Part shown: positions 36,562 to 46,846 of the stretch, piece after piece
How positions within the stretch are numbered: the first letter of the stretch is position 1
Layout: every line of letters begins with the position of its first letter
NCBI RefSeq assembly: GCF_902459465.1
Contig: NC_047063.1
Location: forward strand, 18,813,685-18,877,684
DNA length: 64,000 bases
Source of the DNA: Asterias rubens
Taxonomy: Eukaryota > Echinodermata > Asteroidea > Forcipulatida > Asteriidae
Reading direction: 5' to 3'
Made by a program: the position numbers and the translations under genes
The notes under the pieces: generated by a model
What the model was told of the DNA's origin: nothing
Database searches by the model: none
The model's input: the letters and a program-made list of their open reading frames with translations, nothing else

Positions 36562-37923
36562 CTAGTTACTGCGGGCGTCTTCTGATATCTCCGGGATTTG
36601 CCCAGGAATCCTGATCATGTCCTGGTCTCCTGTCTTGGTGTTCAATCCGGAGGTGACCGAGGTCGACTTGGTGAACATACTCGTCCTCTCCAAGAACTGG
36701 AAGAAATCCTCGGCGCCACCCGGATCCATCCCATCGTCTAGGGTGGAAACGGTGGCTCGGTGACACACGAAACGCTCCCACAGGCCCTGGAACAAATCCG
36801 CCATTTCTTGTCTGATCTGCCTGTTGAGGACACCGTAGAGGATGGGGTTGACTGCTGATGAAGAGTAGGCTATCCACGTCGTCAGGCGCTCCCAGAAAGC
36901 TGTACTGCCGGTGCGATGGCCCGAGATCACCCCGTAGACGTGTAAGACGAAGTAAGGAGTCCACAATATTAGAAACATTGATACGATGAAAAGTATTGTC
37001 TTGGCAGCTTTCAGATCGCTGCTCGTGATTTTGAAGAAGGACTTAGGCGAGAAGCGGCTTTTCTTGGCGACATCATTCTGACTCTCAGGCACATTTCTCT
37101 GGTAGCTGTCGGTCTCTGAGGGTTTATGTGTTTGATTATTGGTCTTCGATCTTCCCACTCTACCGTTGGGGGTCCCACCTCCAACCATTTTGGATACGGT
37201 GGTGTTGCCAGCCGACGACCCGGCGGTGTTTCGTGACGCCGTGGCACCGTAGCTCCCGAAGGTGTAGCTGGGTGTTATTTGACGGGCCGCCTGGCGGGCA
37301 ACCCTGAAGACATTACAGTAGGTTACCACTAGGACTATTGCTGGTAGTAGGAAACACACGCAACCTACAAGCACCACGTACGCGATGTGGGTTGGCGAAT
37401 GCTCCCAGACGAAAGTACAGTGTCCGCGATGTTGGCTATATGCGTAGTGATTGAGGCCTATCAAGGGCGGCATGGCACACAAACCACTCTGCAACCAAAT
37501 GTAAGTTATGGTCACTATGGTCTTTGTTGGGGTCAGATTGGCAGCGTGGTCCATTGGGCGGGCTATAGAGTAGTACCTCTCCACGCTGATCAAACATAGA
37601 GTTAGTATCGAGGAAAATGCAAAAAATGCATTCAGGAATCCATTGGCTTTGCAGTACGCGTCTCCGAGTCTCCATTCCACGGTGATGGACGATACGATGG
37701 AGACCGGCATGACGGTAAAAGCGCAGAGCAAATCCAAAATGCAAAGATTAAAGACAAATAGATGGGTGAGATTGCGGAGCTGGGGTGTCCTGACGATGAT
37801 GGTGATCACCAGAAGGTTCCCCACGATGGCACCGATGTCTACGAGAATCATCAGCAGCACCGAGACGATTTCCCCGGCCGACAAATTGTCAATCAATCCC
37901 GTACCGTTAGTATCGTTCGCCAT
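36562..37923 (-). CDS. Class A orphan-type G-protein-coupled receptor (GPR161/GPR26/GPR61-like), intronless coding region
   Basis: The 453-residue seven-helix receptor starts at an ATG in an excellent Kozak context (CCACCATGG). Visible landmarks are N-glycosylation sequons at N3 and N6; GNLLVI of TM1 with N36; D64 in TM2; C91 and C169 for the TM3-ECL2 disulfide; ERY at 115-117 in place of DRY; W143 in TM4; P194 in TM5; LWTP at 320-323 in TM6; and NPILY at 359-363 in TM7. A long Ser/Thr/Asn-rich third cytoplasmic loop spans about 215-300, and C387 may be palmitoylated. Residue 3.32 is N98, not Asp, which argues against a monoamine receptor. Short motifs (YIWLQS, MPPLIG, NVFRVAR) resemble GPR161 and related orphans, but the subfamily and ligand cannot be settled by eye. 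It would act at the plasma or ciliary membrane through a G protein. Confidence 0.93.
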   Translation of the reverse strand: MANDTNGTGLIDNLSAGEIVSVLLMILVDIGAIVGNLLVITIIVRTPQLRNLTHLFVFNLCILDLLCAFTVMPVSIVSSITVEWRLGDAYCKANGFLNAFFAFSSILTLCLISVERYYSIARPMDHAANLTPTKTIVTITYIWLQSGLCAMPPLIGLNHYAYSQHRGHCTFVWEHSPTHIAYVVLVGCVCFLLPAIVLVVTYCNVFRVARQAARQITPSYTFGSYGATASRNTAGSSAGNTTVSKMVGGGTPNGRVGRSKTNNQTHKPSETDSYQRNVPESQNDVAKKSRFSPKSFFKITSSDLKAAKTILFIVSMFLILWTPYFVLHVYGVISGHRTGSTAFWERLTTWIAYSSSAVNPILYGVLNRQIRQEMADLFQGLWERFVCHRATVSTLDDGMDPGGAEDFFQFLERTSMFTKSTSVTSGLNTKTGDQDMIRIPGQIPEISEDARSN

Positions 37924-40900
37924 GGTGGTGGTTTAAATCTTCCCCGGTGTTGTTTAATTCCACATCACTAGGCGTGGATCGTTGAGAATGTCTACCCGTT
38001 ATTAAAAGCTACCAATTTGAAAACAAAAACCCAAGGTAGCATGTGTGTGAATGAGATAACTTTACAGCGCGCGTGTAGTATGGTTGAGCTGACAGCTGGG
38101 TCTCTCGTCGACTGATGATCAATCGAGGTATACCGTTTGCTGCAGTGATCTACACAGCACTACATCTCAGCCCACCAAGGTTGTGACGGGAGCACGTTGG
38201 TGATGCAGCGTTGAAATGGTTGAATTGAGCATTCATATACACAACTGGGGGGGGGGGGGGGGGTGACAGAAAGGAGGGGAAATCAGACCACGTCTATACG
38301 CACCGTGCATGATAATGATGAAACACGATGACCATAAAACGCTGTACAGCCAAGCAAAGTTAAATCACTGACATGCGTTCAACGTACACCAAGCACGCTC
38401 AGAAGTCACCTGTACAAGCTGTACATGGGGATCGAAGCTCACCTCCTTCTCATTTCCATCCAACACGTAGAAAAAGACGAATTTGAAGCCGTCAGTTATT
38501 AAACAACCTCGCAATCTGTCTTCAAGTCACCGTCTTCCCCTGTTCAGTATTCCATACACTTGTTTCACTCTCTCTTTCGTCATTAGAACCTTAACCACGC
38601 AGCACGCGCTGACCTGAAATTGAAAATTATGCCCTCCTCGCCAGCAGTGCACTCTTCATGTGCTCTCCCTCCTCCCACGCCGAGTCCTTTTACGATCCTT
38701 CCAAATAACTTAGACTACATCCTATGTACATAAAGTAAATGGGAGGCTGATCTTTATCCCCGTTTAATAGTTAATAATGCAATTACGATCAGCTGAATGG
38801 CACGTACTTTGCCACGGATGTCAAGGGAAAAGATGCAATGCGGCACCATTGGGAAAACAATGATGTGCCTGCCGTGAGACAAAAAATAAATGCTAGCAGA
38901 AAATTGATCTTATGGTTCAAACAAACTGCTTTCTATCCCAGCATCAAATTCAATACATTGCCGTTGCTAATAATTGCTTCATTTTGTTTAGAAACCTCTT
39001 TCGTCAGCACGATTTATTCAACATTTGTTTTAACAAATACAGAATAGAGGAATGGAAAAACATCTATGTCGATTTATGTTAATTGACTTAAGATTTAAAA
39101 TGCTGTTTACGCTTCATAACAAAATGGATCAATGATAGTTTCATATTGAGATTTAAATTTCAGTTTCGATAACACTCGAATGCCGAAAATATTGTATTAC
39201 CGATGTTCTATATAAAATAGTTATTTCACATTATTAGTCATGACGGAATTTGCTCCTTTGTTTTGTAGAACTTTTACACTTTAAACAAATAATTTTAAAG
39301 AGATTTACCGTGGCGTTTCCCTTTATCTTCCCTAAGCATATTAAAATGAGGCAGCTATAAAAAGTCCGAACATTAGGTGAGCAACATCTTTGTAGGAACA
39401 AAGATTTTGTATAATTTGGGTAGTACGAAGTAGAAGAGGGCGCTAGACAGATTGAACGTGAGTTTAAATCCAGACAACGCGTGAACTTTTTACTCGCGCT
39501 CGTTTTTCAACTTGAATGATACAAATTAAAAAAAGCCTTCTGTTTTGCCGTTTGATCTAATTTGTACATAACAGAGCAGCGTCTAATGGAGTTTACTGAT
39601 TGCAGACTTTAGTATTTACATCGTATCGGTCATTCATTTTCAGACATCATATTTTTCCCCTAAAAAAGAAACTCACCGGGGCGCCCTCTCTCGAGATGAT
39701 TTCCCGACGAACTTGTTGCACACACAGGTATATCAAACCAAAATAACATAGTGATTAATTAAACAAACAAAAGCCTAAATTAGCCAAAGTTAACAACACA
39801 CGTGAATAAGTGTTTGAAAATGCTAATCAAATCTTTAGAGCTTGAAAAAAATTCTGTCGGGCATTGCAACCAGGTCTCTCGCTGGCGGGTTTTAACATCG
39901 AAATTTCAGCGTCGACATCAACGTCATTTATATAATGTACACCCTTAAATTTACCAAACCGCGCCTACTAGGCTCCGACTAAGGATCCGTCAGCTGTTGA
40001 TTTTAAAATATGCATTTTTTGGAGCAAGGCTTAGTCTGCAAAGAATCATAAGCTTGACGCAGTCAATATACGATGAAATATTACAAGTTTTTAGTAAAAT
40101 GTTTATTACGTTATTTGCTAACAGCGTAGCCTATGGCCAAGGTTCACCCAAAACGAGAAGTTAAACAAGTCGTTTTTGACAAAACATTCGGTGATCAATA
40201 CCAATGTGAGATAAAACATATCCTTGGTGGAATCGACCACTTTTAATGTTTTGGTGAATTTTATGATGGTGTCACTGCTGGGAAGGGAAATAGGCGGGGA
40301 ATCGCTGTTCGTATAAGTCATGTAGAGGTCAATGTTTCGATTGCTCATTTGTCAATCCTGTTCGCCGAGTGTTAGCTGTGCATTAATATTTTATATTGAA
40401 CTCGTTTTTATCTCCAATATTAATAGCTGGCCGCACGATGACGACATTGTATATTTTAACACATAACTATTATATTATAAATGCATAAGTGCACACACAA
40501 ATGCTGACACAATTAAAGGGCGTTATAGAAACCGAGAGCCATATTCATTCAACCTCAATGGACAACACTATTTTCACAAGAGCAACAAGTCCCTGTGCTT
40601 ATAATCTATTATCAAATGAATCAATGGACCTCAAAAGCGACCTAACAATTACTGTAAAGGAAACCTGTAGACACGGAACCCGCCCCCACAAAAAACCCAC
40701 AGAGACCCCCCCCCCCTTAACACTCTTGCACAATAAGTGATAATGCAAGTGTACGGGACCTAACTTCTACCTCCATGGTCTGTACGTCCCATCCGAAGGA
40801 CAAAGCATACGGTAATTGATCTTGCTCAAGGACCAAATGAACTGGCAAACCAGTTCATGGGGGATTTTACATAATCGATAATGGGTTAGACCAAGAAAAC

Positions 40901-43040
40901 CCTGTCTGACGAAATATTTACATAATTCACGGTCCAGGGAGAGGGAGGGAGGGGGGGGGGGCACAACATTCCGGGGTACAGAATCTCGAACCTGTCATTC
41001 CCGAATTCGAACCCATTCTCTATGCATAACCTTGGAATGTCCCTTGTACAATGCATGCGATATGTCCAACATTCCCTATTCACATGGACTACGACAACTC
41101 AGAATAAATTATACTTGCTATTTGATGCACTTGGGTATGGGGTTATAACAATAACATGACGGTACAGTTTTATTTATTGGTGGATGCATAGTAATTTACA
41201 TTATGAATATCTATTTGGAAGAATACAGGTAATCACAAAGGTATAATGTCACTCAACATTATCTATACACTTATTAGAATGATCGATACATAATTATAAT
41301 TATTTATTATAGTACAAATTGTAAAAATTTCTGATGTTCGTTACAAGTTTTTCTAACATTTTGTATTTAGTATCAGTACACAAAGTATCTAAAAACTCAC
41401 CTATTGACATTGTTGGTAATGGTATCTTGGTTGATGAAAAATGTCTGAGACAGGTGGCTTCGAATCGTACAACCATTTGCTTTTGACCTAACGAGCTCCC
41501 AGCCGTACTAGACACGTGAAGAGATCATCACGCCTCCATACCGCATGTCCGATGTTTTTAAATGGCGCCACCAATAGCCCGTACCAGGATTTGCCTAGAC
41601 TAGTCTCCTGTCTTTATCCGTAACGACAGACAGGTATTGGTAAAAAACCAGTGATTTCATTGGATACAAACAAAAACATGGATAGAAACGTGCTGTGATG
41701 TTAGATTTCCACATGTATGTTTTGATGTGTCCGTAGTGATGTGGGTGCAGCTGACCAACGTCACCTGTCGGACCAATCAGAACACAGATATAAAAAGCTT
41801 GCTTTCGATCGTCTGCATGCTGTTCACATACATGTACTTTTTGTATGTGTAAGATTTGGCACAATTCTCCATGTGAAAAGAATGTAGGGGAACCGGTGAT
41901 AATGGACGGGGAATGACGTAGGCTTGATCTCTGGCTTAAATTTACGAGCGACGAAGTGTGACGTTCAGATGTTCAGGCCAGGAATGACCCTACATTCACC
42001 GACAGATGTTCGCTAAGCTCAATATTGAATACAATACAAAATGTGACACAATTTAGTACATATCTTCCAATTGCAGTTACACCCGTTCTCAGATAATGCA
42101 GTTTCAAAGCATTGCGGCAGAACACCAATAGGTGGTCAAAATGTCCTTCATTTATAACATTAATAACAGACGCTCACACTGCTCCCAGTGAACGATGGGG
42201 GCGCTACATACCTCTTGTATTAAAACCCCATTATTGCTGTCTGAAAGAGATATCGTACGTGTTTAATACACACAACATTATGGTAGTATCATAACTAAAC
42301 TTACAGGAGTCCTTTAGTGGTGGTATAAAATATAGTTTCCACATTATCTACATTGACAAATTACTATTGTGTATAATATTATAATCTACTCGGTTGCCTA
42401 TCAACATTCACTTTTTGTTAAATAGTTACTGAAAACATTGTCTTCTTGTTTTTTTTCTCTTTACATCGGTTAAATATGTCATTTTATAGTTCTATTCCTA
42501 CAGATATAATGTTAATACATACTGCACAATATCTGTTCATAATTACAATACGAGTACAAAATATTGTTTAATAATCAACATGTATTTTCAATTCATCCTT
42601 GTTTATAGACTTTAAAAAGATCACATCTCTCTCTCTCTTTAGATATGTTATTCGTTTTTAAGAAGTAGGCCTACTTTCATTCCTACCCTATAGACGACGT
42701 GACCTATGTTTACATTCAAACCGCCCTCTGTTGACAAAACACTGTGTACGTCATGTTTCGCCGGGACAAAATGACGCGTACGTCATGGTAAGATTGCATA
42801 CACTTTCTAGTTGGCTGCCAAAACACAAAGGTATTGCCCGGCGGTATGCGCGCGAATCGTGTTATGGTTTTCGAGTGACGTCAGAGGTCACATCGTCTAT
42901 AGCTTTTACCAGAACAGGGGCCAAAAATTCATCGCAAGACACATTTTCAGTATCACATAGTGGTTTGTATTGTGACTTCACACCTAACAAGCAACTACGA
43001 TTGATCTGCAATTTCAATCGATCTTTAGTTCTTTGTGAAA
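37924..43040. other. 5' flank of the GPCR and intergenic DNA
   Basis: The receptor promoter and 5' UTR should lie at its left side, but no TATA box or unambiguous first exon could be fixed. A poly-G tract lies at about 38249-38264. No other gene was recognised. Confidence 0.45.
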
Positions 43041-43047
43041 TCGGCCC

Positions 43048-43241
43048 AGGGCTCAGTTTCATTCGGCTGCTTAAGCACAAAAAGCAGCTTAACACAACAA
43101 AATACTACTCACCAGAATAAGGTTACCAGCCAAACTACCATGTTACATGTACAGTTTGTAACTAGCATCCTGCTCATTTCGGCTTAGCAGAAAATTTGTT
43201 AAGCAAATTTTTGCTTAGGCAGCTTAATGAAATAGGGCCCA
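43048..43241. mobile_element. GCTTAAGCA-type palindromic MITE
   Basis: GGGCTCAGTTTCATTCGGCT and GCAGCTTAATGAAATAGGGC are inverted ends. GGTTACCAGCCAAACTACC and GCTCATTTCGGCTTAGCAG are internal landmarks shared with 13139, 29863 and related copies. Confidence 0.8.
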
Positions 43242-43364
43242 AGTAACAAACACAACAAGTCCTATCTATTTGTGGCGATTCCGTTCAAGGTTTGAATGGT
43301 ACAATACAGTCTTGTCCAGACTGGTTTCGGATATTAAAAGAAAAAAAGGTTTGTGTCATAGTCG

Positions 43365-43714
43365 TTAGGAACACGTTGCCTTGGATCGTACGAGTTGGTC
43401 TTTGAAAAAAACTTTGTAACCGTTTGTTTTAAATACAATGATCCACACAAATATGCCTCGACATTGCACGGGTTCCCTCTTACCTCTTCGACTAACACGG
43501 TCGGCCATTGGGCCAAATTTTTTACTCCCATAAATGGCCGACCGTGTCAGTTCGCAAAGTAAAAGGAAAACCACGCAATTTCGAGGCATATTTGTATGCC
43601 TCATTGTATTCTACTTTTAAAACATCTTTCTAACCATGTGGATTTTTTATAACAAACGATTACAAACTTGATTAAAGACCAACTCGTCCGATCCAAGGCA
43701 ACGTGTTCCTTTAA
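43365..43714. mobile_element. GGAACACGTTGCCTTGGATCG MITE, complete copy
   Basis: The terminal inverted repeats GGAACACGTTGCCTTGGATC / GATCCAAGGCAACGTGTTCC are perfect over at least 20 bp, with TTAA on the right. The centre holds a second palindrome ACACGGTCGGCCATT / AATGGCCGACCGTGT. Confidence 0.9.
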
Positions 43715-44027
43715 TGCTAGTAAGTACCCATACGTACTTCAAGTTTTGGGTTTGTTATTTGTGGGTTTACTCAAACAACGATGTACAATCAGTACTTTCC
43801 CGAACTCTGTGAAGAAAACAAATATCACAGGCATATTACTCGGGTACGATTCGTACCCACGACCTTTGCACCAGCGTCTTCACGACTAGACTTTTGTGTT
43901 CAGTATCAACGCATGAACATTATATGTATTTGTTTACAAACAAGAGCGCAAGCGCTAATGAAAGAATGATGATAAGGTTCTTTTTTAACATGGGAGGAAA
44001 TCCCCATATGCAAGGCTACATGTCTGA

Positions 44028-44103
44028 AGTGAGACTCGAACCGGGGTCCACAGAAAGGTAAAAGGCAGGCAGTAGAAAGAAACCACTGAGCCAACAGTGA
44101 TTC
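44028..44103 (-). repeat. tRNA-derived SINE head
   Basis: The minus strand has TTGGCTCAGTGGTTTC (A-box) and GGTTCGAGTCTCACTTC (B-box). The anticodon arm and acceptor do not fold well. Confidence 0.5.
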
Positions 44104-44680
44104 CACAATGCTAGTTAACCATCATGATTACACTTCTTCCTTGCCTGTTGTCGCGTTTGCCCTCAAATATTTTTTTACGAATAGCCAGCAAGACAAGACG
44201 AACTAACTTGTCCTTTAGTTTCACTATTCTGAAACTTTTTGAGCGGTCCGTATTTCACATCAAAAGAGTAATGCTTTTCAACACAGAACTAGTCAGCCTG
44301 ACCACTTGCAGAAAATTCTGACTGATCCTTTAACTAGAATTTGACCAGCGGACCACGAGGGAAGGGGAACACTGCGGCTAGATTGTTTCAGAACAGTTCT
44401 TTTTATTTTCACGTCACTTTCTTTGGTTTTACTGTAGCAATGTCATCGTGATTTTACCATCCCCTCCCCCTGCCCCACCCCATCCCAACTGTCCGGTATG
44501 TCTCTGTATGTCCGTGTTCTGGGCCCTGTTAAACACCCATTTCTTTAATATCAACCTTGCTTTAACAAGCAATCACCTTTCAGTTTTGTTGATGGTATTT
44601 CGTTTGTCATGTCAAAAGAGTCATCGGTAAGTCTTAACTAATAATTTGTTATATACTATTTTGTTTGGTTCACGGCTGTG

Positions 44681-45140
44681 CCCATTTTCATAAAGCTACT
44701 AGAAAGAACCGGTAACCGGCTACGATGCCATATAGCTTGTGTTGTGGCGCATTGTGTGAAGCGTTTTAGATTCCTTTAAATTCTTTAACTGTGCCTCATC
44801 GGGTTTGAGTCTGACAATTTGAACGACGCTTACGTAATAAGCAATGGCTTGCCATTATTTGTGGCAGACGGGTCTTGAGCGTGGTGCCGTCAACAACTTT
44901 CGGCTCTCGCTGTTTAATTTGTTTCCGTGGGCATGTAACTGTGTTAGTTTCTTAATAAGGTATTCTGGACCATGAATTCATGGTGTCGCTCTTCAAAATC
45001 CAACACAATACTTGCATTGTTGCAACTGGTGTCCGCATTATTTTCAAAATTTTACTTCATTCATCTTGTGTCTTGCTTAAACAAAGAAACTTGCTAATCA
45101 GCGTTTGTTTTTGCTTGGATACTTTGTATGAAATCGGACC
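44681..45140. mobile_element. Second long-form CCCATTTCATA element with shared internal block
   Basis: Degenerate ends CCCATTTTCATAAAGCTACT and TTTGTATGAAATCGGACC enclose the ~260-bp block (44735-44997) with GGTGCCGTC, TTTAATTTGTTTCCGT and CCATGAATTCATGGTGTC. It is homologous to 9615-9905. Confidence 0.7.
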
Positions 45141-46684
45141 CTGGTCCAGGCATGGCTAGTAGGTTGAGCCCGGAACCTTGAAACTGGTTCATTTTCACGT
45201 ACACAAGAATATGAAAGGTGAATAAGGAACAAGGAAATGTCAAAGTCGACGTTTCATCCTTAAAAGCAGAAGTCTTCATCCGTTTATCACATCGGAGCTA
45301 GGTCATTCTATCATTATAAGTTTGCACGAAATTTGACGTGATATTAAGCCACACTACAAAAATGTCTCTATACAGTTGGTTGCCTCTAGGTTTTCCCTCA
45401 CTCTTTCAGTGTGCAAAGGGTGCTTCAGAAATTATATAAGTATAGATCTAAGAATAAGATACAACCTACAAACTTACTTTAATTCTACACAGTAGAATGT
45501 TTTACAAGGGGCAACCATAACTCAGCCTACAACCGGTTCAGTTTATAACTCTAGATCACAGGGCAAAATACGTGTATTAAAGCAACTACTTCTCAGGAAG
45601 CAATTACCTAAAATGTTGTTCTATATTATGAATACAAAAAGACACCCCACATCTGATTGTAAAGTCAGGTAAGAAAACACTGCCTAAAAGTTATCAACAA
45701 TTATTATAAGTTATCAAAACCATTGATTATGACTTTTTAACTTGATATGAATACAAATTCAAAAATTCCTCTGTGAAAGTTCGTCCACTCTGATTGGCCG
45801 AGAGGAGATCACATGGCTATGTTTAAACATGTGATTTAAACACGGTTGACCTGACCTTATCGGATCAATAGAAGAAGGTATCAGATGATTGCGCGGAGAG
45901 CGCAGATTTCACGCCCAAATTTAAGCTGGTTGGACACATTGGCTATAGCGCAAGTTTGTAAACTTCTTGCAAGAGTTTGAAGCTAAAGCGGGCAATCGAA
46001 ACTTGTGCCAGGAGCTATTTAACGCTCAAAAAACAAAGATTTTTAGGAGCATCACAGCAAGAAAAACCCAGGTCACAATTTTGTCCCACACTTTGGCAAA
46101 AATAAAGGGGAAATTTGCAAATAAACGATGCTGAGCAAAGGCAAAATAACGTTTTGCCCGTAACCAGCTCATCAACAAATCAAGCTTTTTCTGTGATGAT
46201 CAAATTGTAGTACTTTCTATCAAACCTGGTGGTTGATACCCAGCTACCCCCTTTATGGACATTTTTTGTACAGTTTTGAAACAAACATAAAATTGAAAAA
46301 GGACGGGACATTGCTGAACCCAACTATGAATATAATGATGCATAAACCTGCATCAAAAAGTAGTAAAAATAAACTTACTTGAATGGCGCAGAAAATGTAA
46401 TCGTGGACATTTCGGCAACAATGCATCACGTAAACTACGTCACAATTTGCGTCTTGGTAAAAAAACAAAATGGCCGTGCCCATGACGTTGACACATAAAG
46501 ACTTTGCGCAAGTAAAATAGAAAGAGGTTTAATTTGGTTCCCATTTACCACAATGGGGAACATCTCATGACAAAGCATGACGTAAAGCAATGGTATCAGA
46601 TATATAATGACTTTGTCCCCCAGTGTGGAATTTGGCTCTAAAGGAGGTAAAATGATTAGTCCTACCCGCCGTCCACACGGCTGT
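45141..46684. other. 3' flank/3' UTR side of the GABA transporter
   Basis: The 3' UTR of the minus-strand transporter should fall here; no clear polyadenylation signal close to the stop was identified. No further coding exon was seen. Confidence 0.4.
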
Positions 46685-46846
46685 CTAGACGGGTGTGGGT
46701 CCACCATCAGCAACGGCTGTGGCATAGGACGGTGGCAAATAATCCTGGTAGGGGCCTTGGGGTTTATATCTGCCATCTCGAGGTAGGGCAAGACCCTTTC
46801 GGATGTCTTCCTCTGTCCATTGCGGTGTAATACACGTCTGGAAACG
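46685..46846 (-). CDS. SLC6A1-like: GABA transporter exon K: cytoplasmic C-terminus with PPSY
   Basis: The acceptor is CCCTGCAG|CGTTTCC. The exon encodes [20 protein letters not shown], a Pro/Tyr-rich tail and a TAG stop after GPTPV. The tail contains PPSY, matching the PPxY class that binds WW domains such as those of Nedd4-type ubiquitin ligases. The EAYI-type PDZ ligand of mammalian GAT1 is absent. Confidence 0.85.
   Translation of the reverse strand, partial: RFQTCITPQWTEEDIRKGLALPRDGRYKPQGPYQDYLPPSYATAVADGGPTPV

Noticed and set aside
36566..37744. Other open frames overlapping the GPCR
   Set aside because: They are shadows in other frames of the receptor coding sequence.
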